Source: Syngnathus acus (Eukaryota; Chordata; Actinopteri; Syngnathiformes; Syngnathidae). Taken from it: a stretch of DNA of 64,000 bases. Below are positions 25,126 through 60,827 of this stretch, in pieces. The notes under the pieces are model-generated. The model searched no databases, had not been told where the DNA came from, and worked only from the letters and a program-made list of their open reading frames with translations. The DNA is taken from NCBI RefSeq assembly GCF_901709675.1, contig NC_051104.1:7632501-7696500 (forward strand), in the 5' to 3' direction. Every line of letters starts with the position of its first letter. The first letter of the stretch is position 1. A program made the position numbers and the translations under genes.

Positions 25126-26141
25126 AGCACTCTTTTAGCTCCACATGCTGAAACCGTTTGAGAAACTGTGTGTGTGTGTGTGAGAATGAGATGTGGCGCA
25201 CATGTTGCTCCTTGACACCACTTCATGTGACAATGTAAAAGCAGGTAACACACATAAAGCAGATTTTGCCAGTAAATCTTTATGGAAAGCACATGGTCTG
25301 AAGGAACTCCTTTTTTGTGTGTTATGCAGTCATGGCTTGTGCACTGCCCATGGATTTGTACAAAACTAGCCATGGCAAGTTGTAACATAAAATTTCATAA
25401 TAAAAGAAATGTCAAAGTAAATTCTTGTTTCTCCGTGTGTCTCTCGTAAGGTGTCCTTTATTTTATTTTTTTTACTTTAAAAAAAAAAAAAAAAAGTGCA
25501 ATAAATAAACGGAATGTACAACTATTTACACAACAGTCTAAACATGATCACAAATGTAAACAGCAGCTTACCAGAGGTATATTTTGTGTTTGATGATTGG
25601 CTAGGCACATAAGGTATTGAGATTCTTAGTATTGCTATGAGAAGATTTCCATTCAAATATATTGTCCAAAAGACTCCACAGTAACATGCTCAATTAAGAC
25701 CAATAGAAAAACAAACTTTTTGCACACTTTCTTGCTGGCGTGTTGAGCGGATAAGGCCTTATTCTTCACTTGTTTGGACCAGAACATCCCTTTAGCCGCA
25801 ACATGCATCATGTTGAACACAAATATTGACACTGAGGGGCTTTATTTGGAGGACGGTGCTGCTGAAATAGCCTGTGGTTCAGTCCATTTTATATTTTGGG
25901 AGTGTAAATATCATTTGAAAGCAAATAAAAAAGGAACCCAAAAAAATGGATTTCACTGCAAATCATGGTTGATTTTTCCTTGGAAACATTTGACACTGTG
26001 ACCTCGCATTAAAGACCCTGCAAAGTGGATTTATAAGTTTTCGGAGAAAAGTACAGCATTAAATGATATTTAATTGTATTCTAGATTTTTTGTTAATAGG
26101 CTGAAATGGCGTCAAAGTCCAAACTTGCACATCCTGCATAA

Positions 26142-26306
26142 GGCTAGGGTTTCAAGCTAGGGTTAGGGTTTAAAGCTAGGGTTAGGGGTTCAAAGTAGTA
26201 GCTTGAAACCCTACTTTGAAAGCCTAACCCTAGCTTTAAACCCATGTTTGAAACCCTAAGCCTAGCTTTAAACCTTCATTTGAAACCCTAACCCTAGATT
26301 TAAACC
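26142..26306. repeat. Telomere-like array in inverted arrangement
   Basis: The left part repeats units such as GCTAGGGTTAGGGTTTAAA. The right part repeats the reverse complement (TTTAAACCCTAACCCTAGC type). The turn is near 26197, where GGTTCAAAG faces CTTGAAACC. The units resemble degenerate TTAGGG motifs interrupted by AAAGC. Confidence 0.85.
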
Positions 26307-26307
26307 A

Positions 26308-26597
26308 GGGGTGTCAAACACATTTTTTTCACGGGCCGCATTGTAGCTTCTTTCGGAGGGCCATTATGACTGTCAACCCAAATAAATGTATGAGCACCTC
26401 ATATTATATATACAGTCAAAGCTACAAAACAAACTCGTAAAAACTGGTCAAATATTTCAAAAAAAAATATTATTACAAGTGAAGACAATTTGCAGATCTA
26501 ATAATGACACGAATTTGATGCACAATTTGTCTTTGCGGGCCACATCAAATGATGTGCCGGGCCGTATCTGGCCCTCGGGCCTTGAGTTTGACACCTG
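26308..26597 (+). mobile_element. hAT-like miniature inverted-repeat element, copy 2
   Basis: Starts GGGTGTCAAACACA and ends CCTTGAGTTTGACACC. The body carries CGGAGGGCCATTATGAC and a GC-rich right arm (GGGCCGTATCTGGCCCTCGG). This is the reverse orientation of the 17977-18199 copy and about 70 bp longer. It begins immediately after the telomere-like array. Confidence 0.7.
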
Positions 26598-26643
26598 TGC
26601 TATATATAAATTACTCTTTATGGCTTGTCAAATTTATAAGACA

Positions 26644-26649
26644 TTTATT
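26644..26649 (-). terminator. bmp6: Candidate bmp6 poly(A) signal (AATAAA on - strand)
   Basis: TTTATT on the + strand reads AATAAA on the - strand, about 530 bp beyond the bmp6 stop codon. It is the nearest canonical signal I found. Confidence 0.45.
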
Positions 26650-27175
26650 TTCACTTTACAGGGACTTTAATGGCTTACTGATGTGTTGATGGGATACATG
26701 AGTCGGTTGACCAATACTTACCCGGAACCTTTCCCTTTGCCGAGAATGGGATTATCTCCTGCAGGGACTTTGGCTGCCACTTGAACTCGTACGCAAGTGT
26801 TGATAAGAATTTTACAGCCACTGGGAGAATGCTGGCCATTAATCCAGAATGAGGATAATAAATTCCACTCTAATGCGTAAGAAGACAAAATGAGCATGTC
26901 CTAATGTCTTATGAAGGGTGACTGAAAATGAAAGGGAGGGGCAGGCATGAAAGCAGCACTGGTCCAATCACAGTTTAGTTTTGCCCACTCGCACCACAAT
27001 CAGGATCACTTGGAGCATCTTTCCTGGAGGTTGCCATGAAATGACACGGAGTCCCTTTAAATCCTTTTCCAAGCAACGTTTGTGTAAGCACTCAACCATC
27101 TTTCAGTGTTGAACACCTTGTGCGGGCCTGAGGAATACATGGATGGTCAGCCCAAAGGAAAGGCCAGCGGGTGGG

Positions 27176-46781
<19,606 letters not shown>

Positions 46782-48420
46782 GGTGTTGTCCCACTGCGCT
46801 CTCGGGGCTGAGTGAGCGAGCAGGCGAGCGAGCGCGTCAGTCGCCTTGTCCAAAGGCTGCAAGTCAACAAAAGAAAGAAAGAAAGAAAAAAAGGATAAAA
46901 GACGACTGAAAGTTGATATGAAGGCGCCGGTTCAACGCTCAGTAACAGCGGAGCACTCTTGCGTCAAGCCATTTGAAATGTCCCCATGAACAAAAAAAAA
47001 CGCCTTTGTCATTGCGTCCTGTACAGCCTCGGGACAAAGTGCAGCATGTGAATCCAATTGTGGCCAGGCGTCGTCTCTGCTCACAACAAACACAACCACG
47101 CTCGCATTTGAAAGAACTCCTCTGGATCAAGCCATGTCGGCTGGACTCCTTCAAAGTGGGCAAAAGTTGCGCATGGACAAAAGAGCCAAATGGGTCACCT
47201 CCACCTCCACCTCCTCCTCACCGCTCACACAGTCTGACAGGTTGCACTCAAGAATATCCTCCTTCTCATTTGTGTGTCCTGAATCCGCCCACTCGCTCGG
47301 ATCCATGCGCACTTGTGTAGAGGTGGAGCTCTTTCAGCCCAAAGTAGAACATTGTCAGATTTGTGCCTCGAACGCCCTGTAAACACTCTTGACAGCATCT
47401 TCATAAGCTTGATATGATGATGATGATGAGAAATGTGACGCAACTCCAGCTGCTCAAGCTACAGGTGTTTTCCAAAATAAAACAATTGCGTCAAAACGTG
47501 GCCGTTTGAAGAGACTATTTAAGAGAACGTTTCCAAATAGCCAGTATTGCACAGCTGCAAATGAAGGCTTTCGCGCACGGAGCGAAAAGCAGAAGAAATG
47601 TTCCCTAGTTGAGGCGCGACCCCTAACGACCAAGATCAAAACAGCTTGTCACACCACTTGAACATACATTCCTGCACGTCGAATGTAAATGGGATTCAAT
47701 GCAAGAGAAGAATTTTTTTGCCCACATCACAAATGTCAAAAAGGAAGTAGACTGAAATATGTATGAAAAGAAGTCCCAGCCAAACCTGCATGGTGAGAAA
47801 AAGATGTTCTTTCAAAGCTTTGCCTAATTCTTTCCACCCTATAACCCTCATTCCAAAGCTGTGTTATGTCTTCATGCTGCCACATCAGATTTTGATGGTC
47901 CTACTGATAAGCTCCAAAAGGTGTCCGGATCTCTGCGCCTCCGCTACTGCTGCTCGGAGTCTATCTTATCTCTACGTGAGGAGTGACAACTAACATGAAA
48001 GCTACCGCAGATCCCCTCTCTCTCTCTCACACACACACACTCGCATATATTGGGGTCTTTTGGACTCAACATTCTCAAAGCACAATTAATGTCAGACATG
48101 CGATCATGTCACTAAATGTGGTTGGAGAATTTGAATTGAGTTTGAGAAATGACATTTGAATGAGCATTATTCATTTGGATTCAATCAAATATGGGCAGAT
48201 TGCGCAAGAAGTGGTTTTAAAAGATATATTTGAATAAGATGCACATTATGATCTTCAACATTCAGGACACATTTATTTGTATAAAAAATACTTTTATCGG
48301 TCCTTAACCTTTTTACTTGACATCTTTGTTTTTTCTATGAAGCAGAATCTCTCATCTAGCTTATTTGGACGTCACTCTCAAGTCATGAAACTCTGTGAGA
48401 AAAGAAATATCGTAGGCACC
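46782..48420. other. bmp6 5' flank and crotonase 3' flank, no gene seen
   Basis: This 1.6-kb stretch lies between the bmp6 start codon and the stop codon of the upstream - strand crotonase gene. It should contain the bmp6 promoter and 5' UTR. I see a GAAA run (about 46864-46885) close to the start and no clear TATA box. The AATAAA for the crotonase gene lies at 48272. Confidence 0.5.
48272..48277 (-). terminator. Crotonase gene poly(A) signal (AATAAA on - strand)
   Basis: TTTATT on the + strand, 144 bp beyond the stop codon in transcript sense. Confidence 0.6.
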
Positions 48421-51400
48421 TCAAGAAAAGTTTCCTCCTCTCCCAGTTCCAGTCGTAAATTGAATTGCCCCAGCAACAGCTTCTGACAAGATGACTGGTG
48501 CTCCGTGATCAATCTCATACTGCATCGCCTGGAAGGGGCAATAAAAAGTCACTCTTAAAGTCGAATTCTGTGAGATGAAATGGTGTGAAGTGTCATTTTC
48601 TTCACTGATTGATTGTATGAAATGACATGGCAATTGAAATATATACGTAAATGAATGGCGGACGGACCTGTGTGACGGAGGCCGCGTCGTAGCAGCTGTA
48701 GATGGCCGAGGAGCGATCGGCCCTCATGCACTCTTGCGGGAAGGAGCTGATCTGCTTGGCTAACTGCAGGGCCGCCTGCAATCCTGTGCTTGCCACACAC
48801 ACACACACACACACACCGTGCATGTGAAGGACATGCGGGCGGGCGGGCAGGCAGGCGATAGACGCTGACCACCTCGACTCATTTCCTTTCTCCGAAAAAA
48901 ATGTCTTCAATGTGCATCTCGGTTGCTGTGCTGAGCTTGGAGCCAAATCCACACCGCAAGAGAGAACATCCATCCAGCCACATGTGAGGAAACCACGCCT
49001 CGCAATTGATGTTTCATGTCCGACATGTGCGTGTATACAGGAAGGCTTGGGAAAGGTCGCATGGTGTTGCAGTATTTTGCTACAAGCGCTCAGCCGTCCG
49101 TGCCTTGTCTGTGTTCTTCTCTGTATTTCGAATAAGTGAGCCGAGCCGGACCGTAGCGAATGCCTGCCTGCCTGCCTGCCTACCTTGCCCGTCTGGGACA
49201 ACCCTGTTGGCCAGTCCATAGGCGAGAGCTTCCTGTGCTCCGACGGGCCGCCCGGTCAAAATCAGGTCCAGAGCTCTGGACAGACCGATGAGCCGCGGGA
49301 GTCTCACGGTGCCGCCATCAATCAGTGGAACTCCTGCAAGAACAAAAGACCGGGCTAAGCTGTACAATACAATACAATGTGTGCGTGCCTTCAAAGCTCC
49401 ATTTTGAATTGTATGCGATTGACAAATAAACATCTGTACAAAAAAAAAAAAAAAGCTGAATTAAATCTCTTGCGTCAACTTGAATGGTGGAGAGAAGGGG
49501 CCAGAAATGGTTTCCAAAGGTGCATCCATAATGGCAGTAATTGCGCTTACTGCTGTCAAGGTAATAGAATTGGAAACTTACTGCGCACTTTAACAGCGTC
49601 TCTGCTTTCTTGCTTTTTTTTGTTGCTGTTTTGAGTCCCCCTGGACACATTTGTAATGTTCCTGTCTCCAGTAGAGACCAAGAGGAAGAGAGTGGAGGTG
49701 GGGAATATGACAGCGCAAGGTGTGCTACACTTTAGGCATGTTTCCCAAGATTTAAAGAGTACCAGCTGGAAGTGGAACGAACACACACACATCAGAAAAG
49801 TTGCCCGCTTCCATAGCCCAATACCTCAGTGAGTCAAAGGCGTTCCTTATTGAGAGCACATGTGCCAAGCGTGTTTTCATAACCCCGAATCATCACAACC
49901 AGTGTGATCCTATCCATATATACGCCACAAGCGTTGGTAAATGGCGGGAAGCACAATACACACTTGCAGCGGCTGTGGAGAAAAAACAGTCAGTCAGGCA
50001 GGTCTGGGGCAGCTGTTGGCAGGCTCCATGGCTATCAGCAAGCGGAAGGATCCCTCTTAACCTTATCCACGGCACCAGCAGCCCTCAACAAGCCTTCAAC
50101 CTCCCAACTTACTGATAAGCTCATCTTTGCAGGAATGTTATCAGATGGACGCTTTTGTCCACAAACGTCAGGGTGGCCTTGATGTTGTTTGAAATTCATC
50201 AGCCTTGCCAATGGTGCTAATCTGGCACCGCTCAGACCTTTGGATTCTCTTCACCACATTTCAAAATACTTCTCTGGATTTTTTTTTGCTTGAATGGCAC
50301 TCATTGGAGATCCCATTTATGTATTGACAGCTTTCAAATACTTATTATTTTAGTGTTGTTGTTGTTGGAGGTTTTATTTCAAAGTTTTTTTGTTCAAAGT
50401 TTCTCTTTTTGCCATATTTCAGATTTGTATTCCACTTCTGTATGTATTGTCTTCATCTTTAATTGTTTAGTGTAAGAAACAGTCCAGTCAATTCCCACCA
50501 ACTGGACCTGGGCAATAAAAAAAACAGCAACATCTTTTTTCATTTTGGGGGGCCCACCAGTGGAGAGCACACTCAGCGGAAGCAGCAGCAGCAGACTGTC
50601 AAAAACACAATAAGAAACGGGATGCACGCTTTGCTGCTGGTCCTGCTGGCGTCCTCAACCACATCAAAGTTTGAAAAAAAACATCTCACAATGTTAAGGG
50701 ACCACAATGAATGATCGCTTCCAGCCAATCTTCATTTGAAAACACCACCTCAACAACAACGACTGGTTTTGAAGTGACATGATGCAATGACCGTGTTTTG
50801 GATGGGTCAAAATGACATCAGCTTTGCACGCCGTGCGTGTTCTTCCATCCTAGTAACATATCTCCAGTAAGCGGTAGTTCTGAGGTAAGACAGAAGGAGG
50901 GAGCAGAGGCAGAGGCAGAGGCAGAGGCAGCAGGAGGCTGCGGGTCAGCTGGGCTCAGGTGCGCTGTAAAGAGCTCCAACAACACCCTCATTTAGCGCTT
51001 GCCATTTTAGCAAGTCCTTGAACATCAAGTATTTCAGAAATAACTTCAGGAATCGCGCACAGCGGTTTCAATTTCAGCTCTCGAGAAATTCAGCAAGTAG
51101 CAGACACCACAAGTGTGACTGACACAAGCATCTCCTACTCATTTCCCCCCCAGTAGAAAGGAAGCCAGCTAGCCAGCCAGCCAGCCGCAAGACGGATCAG
51201 GCAATCGAGTGCCAGAAAGCTTGCTATTGGCTCACATCAGAGTCAAGGTTTTGTTTTGTTTTTGATCAGGGATTCCCTGCAGCTAGTGCCATCTGTATCC
51301 GGTCCAAAAACAGTAACCACCATTAAAAGAAAATTATCACGAGGAAACTTTGTCTTGAAATAACATTGGCTTTGCTGAAAATGGGCAGGGAAATTTGCTT

Positions 51401-54265
51401 TCGTTTTATGGTTGATATATTTTGTCGCAAATTAAAATGTGTCTTAATAATAGGTCTTTGACATTCTTTGGTGAAAACTTACAAATGATAAAAAACAGAA
51501 CACTTGATAGCCACTTGCCAGACTCTGGTTGAAATCACGCTGCTGTGTCTCATTTAAATGCTGATTTTGGCATTTGTTACCAAGATCGGTGATAGAGCTA
51601 AGGCATGCTTAACATTCAGATTTCAGGTTTTGAACATCCGCTTAAGTTAGCCAATATGGCCGCGCGTCCGCTAATTAAAGACTTTGCTGTGGATTCGACG
51701 ACTGTGTAGTGGGCAAAAACGACATGATAGTTTTGATTGATAAGTAGGCTGAGAGGATGCACAGAAGGGCAGACAAGGGCACGACGGCCACAACACTCTC
51801 CGCTAAAATTACAGGCCTCAAAATCAAAAGCTGCCAGTAAATTATTGAACAGCAGTTTTATTTAGCCACACCCTACTTTTATTTTAGGCACATCAATGAG
51901 AGATGCAAACAGGAGCCACTCGGAATGAGAGGCCTTGTTTATGAGGAAGTGGCGCAACATCAATAAAAGCCCTTGTTTGGCCTCGCATTCAGCGGCTTCC
52001 TCCTCTACTTATCGACGAGGTCAGGCGGTCGCTCACCGTGTTTCCAGCGCATATGACACACGACCGGAGCTGGGGAGATAACGCAGCGACCCAGACGAAA
52101 AATAGAAACAATGAGCCGTTCCTGGAATGAGACCGCCGATGACGTCGAGGCCTGCCTCCTTCGTGCCTTTTGAGACTCCTCACAAGACAAAGTGACGACT
52201 CAAACGACTGCCACCTACCAAACCTGCGGCAAAAGACGCCCATGACGGCACTTTCCTCCACCACTCGTAGGTCAGCTAGCAGAGCCAGTTCCAGTCCTCC
52301 AGCCACGGCAAATCCACTGACCGCTGCTATGAGGGGCTTGGACAACTGTAAACGGGAGGGACCCTGCAAGGAAAACCACATGTTATGTTAGTTCATCAAA
52401 CATCTTGAAAGGATGATTAGTTTTATTCGCTTGGATATACAATAGTACGCACAGAGCCTTAGTTACTCACCATTGGCCCGGGACCTTTGGTGACATCTTG
52501 CTCCAATTTGAGTGAGGCTGTGCGATTGGCCAGTTCTTTCAGATCATACCCAGCGCAGAAATGTCCTCCTGCAAAGAGAGACCGCAAAATTAGAACGTGT
52601 GGCAGCTGCTAAGTCAAAGGGGAATCTGTGATCTGCAATTTGGATCGAATTTTGCTTTGGGTTGAGCTGTTACATTGTCTTCTGGTTGATTTTGTTTGGT
52701 GCTGCCCGACTGCATACAAGAAATGTAAAACATTCCGAGTAGATCGTCGTCAGTTGGGCTTAACTGCAGTGGCTGCTTGACATTTGGATTGGACCTGACC
52801 GCAAACGCACAGAAATCGGAGCTCCTAACACTTTGAATAGAATACTGAGAACCTGCAGGGAGCAATCATTCAGATTTTTTCTTTTCTTTTTTTAATACAG
52901 GCAATGAAAACTATTGGTGCTAATTTGAACAAAATGGATTCCTTATGTTTTGAAAGCACAACATCCAGAGTGGAGTCTCCTTGCTTGTCATCCCAGAACA
53001 CAGACAGGCTGCTAATCACCCCCCGAAGGTCAGTCCTTCTGATACAACCCGCTGAAATACTAACCGTCCGTCATGGCTATTAAAATCCCATTACAGACCA
53101 GCTATATTCTGTGGACTGAGTGTTGAACCATCTAAAAGTAGCTTATATTTCTCTTAGTTGCCAAAATGCTGTCTCTCTTGAGGTGCAGACAGTTGCTCCA
53201 GGTTGAAAGCAGAGTGGATGTGATGAATTTTTTGAGGCTTTCCAGGCGTGCTGATGCCTTTAGTGCAGCGACATCTAAAGGCGCAGCAACACATGTGCAC
53301 AAAAAGGTTTCCGTGTGCCCCGGCTTAGCAGTAAGTTATCTTGATTATAATTTGATATACCTACCTACCTACGACCGGAAATGGATGCCTTGAAAATATG
53401 AAGTCAATGAGTATTGCATATACAAACGTCCTTATGAATCTTACCTATGCCATGCAAAACAGCCACACTTACGGCCGGCTCCCGCTCAAAGGCCTCCAGC
53501 TCCCTCAGCAGATGCCTCGCTGTCTCCTGGTTCACCGCATTCCGCACCTCAGGACGGTTGATGGCCACACTAAGCACAGGCCCCCTGCGCTCCGACACCA
53601 CACTTTGTCCTGCGGCTGATGATCGAGAAGGATATCTTACATTTTCTTCACATGGATCACAAATTTACCTCCTGAAAAACTGAAAGCATAACTTATTTGT
53701 TGTATGGTTGCGTAGGGATCAATTGGGGCATTCGTAGTTATTGGTGACTTTTCTAAAACCAGAAAAGAAATGTGAATCCATCCATCCATCCATTATCGGA
53801 ACCGCTTTTCCTCACAAAGGTCGAGTAGGCGGGGAACACGGACAGACGGATGGAAATGAATGGATGGATGGAAATTTGACATGCATAATTGTACATTTCA
53901 AAACTCTCTTTTATGACTAGAACTGCTTAATTGATCACAAACTGGGTGAGCTTTATCTTCATTCAGAGGATTAGTTGTCACAGAAATGAAAAAAACAATC
54001 CACATTTTTTTCCTCTCCTTTGTATTTGGAAATGGCATGACAGCCTGATCATTTCAACATGCCTGTTTCAGGGACGTGCGGAGGGAGGGAGGGCTGGAGC
54101 ACAGATTGGACCCCCCAAACCTGATACAGATGGAATCGCAACGGTTATCATAACATCCATGTTTTTTGTACCTTGCGTTGTGCTGCAGAAGAACTTTACT
54201 GCCGCCAGGTGTTTGATTGGCAGACTATTTCGATACACACTCGTTCGAACAAATGTTAGATACAT
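48421..54265 (-). CDS. Mitochondrial-type enoyl-CoA hydratase/isomerase (crotonase) family protein, complete
   Basis: A crotonase-fold enzyme acting on acyl-CoA thioesters; the exact substrate is unknown. Seven coding exons in transcript order: 54172-54265, 53445-53609, 52471-52568, 52219-52363, 49184-49333, 48668-48783 and 48421-48528. Phases close to 291 aa. Exon 1 encodes a basic, acid-free leader ([20 protein letters not shown]...) consistent with a mitochondrial presequence. The core carries the oxyanion-hole segments [10 protein letters not shown] (87-96) and [13 protein letters not shown] (135-147), then [20 protein letters not shown] and GLANRVVP. The first catalytic glutamate (E144) is present, but the second position holds Cys164. 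The exon 4 donor at 52218 was chosen over a GT five bases upstream because only it keeps the frame. The sequence resembles bacterial crotonases more than the ECHS1 or ECH1 types. I do not recognise a gene symbol. Confidence 0.88.
48793..48816. repeat. (CA)n microsatellite at a crotonase-gene splice acceptor
   Basis: About 12 AC units that read as (TG)n on the coding strand and end about 9 bp before the intron 5 acceptor AG. Confidence 0.95.
49161..49182. repeat. (TGCC)n repeat at a crotonase-gene splice donor
   Basis: Five TGCC/GGCA units. On the coding strand they start directly after the GTA of the intron 5 donor. Confidence 0.9.
53770..53871. repeat. CCATC-rich retroposon-tail-like segment
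   Basis: Starts with ATCC ATCC units, then ATTATCGGAACCGCTTTTCC, and ends with ATGGATGGATGG. The order (ATCC)n-ATT...CCGCTT is familiar from tails of LINE-derived repeats in fish genomes. It lies in intron 1 of the crotonase gene. The family assignment is from memory only. Confidence 0.5.
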
Positions 54266-56319
54266 TGTTAAATGCCTTACAGAAGAATGAGTACAACTTT
54301 GAATGAAAACAATCCCGATCAAATTAAAAGGCACTACTTTAAATTATTATGACGTGAGTGTGTAACACATTCACAGGTCCCTATGGAAATGATGGTAATG
54401 AGACGAACGTTCCTTTTCTCTCGCGTCGACCATTTTCCATTGGACAATTTAGAACTTTGAAAAGGATTAAAACCCCTTTTAACATTTTGTCTCTTGGTTG
54501 GACATTTATGCTCATTTTGTTTTTTTAACCCTGTTTTTATCACGTCACGTTTCATTTTGTTTTGTTGAATTATGCTGGACTACCGTGGTGCATTGCAGTG
54601 GTAAGAATTACAAATAACCAGCAGTGGGCGCCATTGCGCCGAGTTGCATTGGTTATGTGTGGTTGCGCAGCATCTCCAAGAAAATACGCACGAAACATTT
54701 GTCCATTTGTTTTAATAAAAGAATTCACTTATTTGCATTTTTTTTTTATTCTTTAAGGCATCATGCACACAAAAATAAGCAATACCAATGGCGTTAAGAT
54801 CACCCTCTTCCAATAATAACATTTTGATGTTAAAAAAATACGTTTGTAAAAATATGGCATGTAAGCTGGCATGTCAATTTTCAAGCAGAACTGCTTTCAC
54901 AGTATTTGTAAACAAGGCTTTAAACGGAAGGAAAGAGATGAGAAAAAAAGAGTAAGAGCATGCGACAACTTGAGGGTTAACCCTGAATAGCATGCGATGG
55001 ACTATATTAACAATGCTTTTTCATTAAATTTGAGATTAAAATGACAATAACAGACAGGCTGACAAAAAAGACACTGTCAATAGTGATACTGTGGTCCCTT
55101 GAGATACAAGTTTAATAAGGCTAACTCAAAACACTCGTGAAAAATAACACAAATGGTTTTTGTTTGGTTTTTAATACAGTAATGATTGATTTTTTTTGGT
55201 CCCAACACAACAAAAAAAGCTGCTCCATCTGTTGCGTGTGCTTTTACCACTTGGGTCAGTATAAGAATGAGGATCATTGAGGTGTGTTTTTATGAATCCC
55301 GCAGTAGGCAATTCTATGACACAGACATGTTTTTGCCTAGCACGTCGGTGGGATTCATAACATCTCAACTCCTCTCTGATCTCATCAATATGGCACTGAT
55401 AACTGTTCAAAGCATACGAGAGAGTATATGACTGAGTAGCTATACATTTTCTGTCAACAGAAGCTAACTAGCAAAAGCAATGAACTGGCGGAGGCTTTAT
55501 TTCGGCAATTATTTGGCTGTTTTCCATACACGTCACTTTAGTTCAAAAGAAAATGTCAACTGCTTAACTCGTATCTCAAGGCACCATTGTAATCCCTAAT
55601 TTGGAGTGCTCGATACATACATAAATGAAGATTGGTCCGCAAGTAACACTACAAGATTTTTTGAAAGTTTGCACTTGCCATGTGACAACTTCAAAAATAA
55701 GACACAAAAGCACCCTAATGCAAAATGTGTCAGTAAAGTTCCAGGACTGGTGTCACAAAAGATATATTTCAAACTTCCACTGTACTCTACGGGGGGGGGG
55801 CTCATGTTGTCCAGACTGATTTTCAAACAATACATCTACCACGAGATCCTGTTGCATTGGCGAGGGGAGGTGAAAGTTGTGGCAGGACAACGTGCGACTG
55901 CTTCACCATGAAAACATGCCTGCCTGCTCACAATACCCTGAGCATCTGAAAGTTCCAGGCTGAAAAGAATATCGGAATCGCTGTGCTTGAGTAGGCTCCC
56001 TACTCACCCCAACCTATTTTCTTGTCAACATTTTGAAAATTTGGCCGGAAGAATCCTTCCAGAAGTGCTGGAGACTGGGAATGTGTATTCTAGACATCAG
56101 GGAGAACCTGTGTGTTTGAAATATATGCCAGTCTTTTCTGACACACCTTGGATAGTCACTCGTTTAGATCAATGCTATACATTTGTGTGAGCCAGCCCAA
56201 CGTAGCGCCAGGAAAAAAATCTTGTAGTGTCCACCGTGGCGGACATCCAGGAAGTGCCAGTAGCTTTTTTTCTTTTTGGCACAGTTCTGTCCAGTTCGTT
56301 GTGCTGCCCTTTGCTGCCA
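54266..56319. other. Spacer between the crotonase gene and pdcd6, no gene seen
   Basis: This stretch should contain the crotonase promoter and the pdcd6 3' UTR. TTTATT (AATAAA on the - strand) occurs at 55496-55501, about 820 bp beyond the pdcd6 stop, and at 54745-54750. A 10-base G run lies near 55791. I saw no exon-like block. Confidence 0.5.
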
Positions 56320-60207
<3,888 letters not shown>

Positions 60208-60388
60208 TTTGAAGACGGGAAGCAACGTGGCCGACAAGCAGCTCTTGCAGGAGTCTAGCTTGCTACTGAGTCCGCCGTCTTGACTCCTCTGGTCTCTTTG
60301 GACTTGAATAGGCGCTTAGTTCCTTCCCTTCCCTTCCCTAACCCTTCCCTTCCCTAACCCTTCCTGCCTCACGCATGCACGCACGCAA

Positions 60389-60438
60389 GAGGGGCGCGGC
60401 CAATCATTCATCGCTTAGAAAAGGGGGCCGTGACGTCA
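60389..60438 (-). promoter_or_regulatory. pdcd6: Probable pdcd6 promoter elements: GC box, CCAAT box, CRE
   Basis: A GC-rich motif (GAGGGGCGCGG), CCAAT (60400-60404) and a full palindromic CRE, TGACGTCA (60431-60438), lie 180-230 bp upstream of the pdcd6 start codon. Between them and the gene is a CCTTCCCT/CCCTAACCC repeat (about 60325-60363). No TATA box is seen. The transcription start site is not determined. Confidence 0.5.
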
Positions 60439-60821
60439 CACACGCTCCTCTCTCTCTCCCTCACTTTGAACGCGTTAAAAATAGTAACAGTGGCAGTCAA
60501 CACAGAAAGCAGTCACTTGTAGGCCCATTTGTCTTTGCGTATTTTTCGAAATAAATATTTAAATACATAACGGACATTAGGGCCATGCCTCGCACCCAAG
60601 AGTTGGGGGCGTGTTTATACGTATGTTCTTTGGTGCGCAATATTAGATTGTATTATGTTCTTTTATTCACTTCTGTCTTTATTCACAGGTTGGCAGGCTG
60701 TGATAAGACTTTTTTCTGTCCACTAGGCCCTTCCTAAACTTTAACATTTTAATAGTGTTTTATTATAAAAAATAAACATTAAAAAAATGACCCGTCAATC
60801 AAAACATTGAGAAAAAGTGGC

Positions 60822-60827
60822 TTTATT
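60822..60827 (-). terminator. ipo4: Candidate ipo4 poly(A) signal (AATAAA on - strand)
   Basis: TTTATT on the + strand between the ipo4 stop and the pdcd6 promoter. Another TTTATT lies at about 60678. Confidence 0.45.

Larger units (their letters stand above)
24492..27175. other. Convergent 3' ends of txndc5 and bmp6, no further gene
   Basis: The stretch contains the txndc5 3' UTR (with a GGC/AGC-rich run at about 24517-24548 and a 20-plus T run near 24699-24720), two AATAAA signals, an A run (about 25479-25496), a telomere-like inverted array (26142-26306), a second hAT-like miniature element (26308-26597) and a reverse poly(A) signal for bmp6. Confidence 0.65.

Noticed and set aside
52219-52230. 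The GCAG|GTTTGG donor for crotonase exon 4
   Set aside because: It would leave two extra bases while the next exon needs one. The GT five bases further (TTTG|GTAGGT) keeps the frame and gives the family-typical FGVPLIDGG.
53166-53393. A leader-like frame ([11 protein letters not shown]) considered as the crotonase first exon
   Set aside because: It is on the opposite strand and lies 3' of exon 2 in transcript sense. The exon at 54172-54265 is on the right strand, has the right phase and encodes a presequence-like leader.
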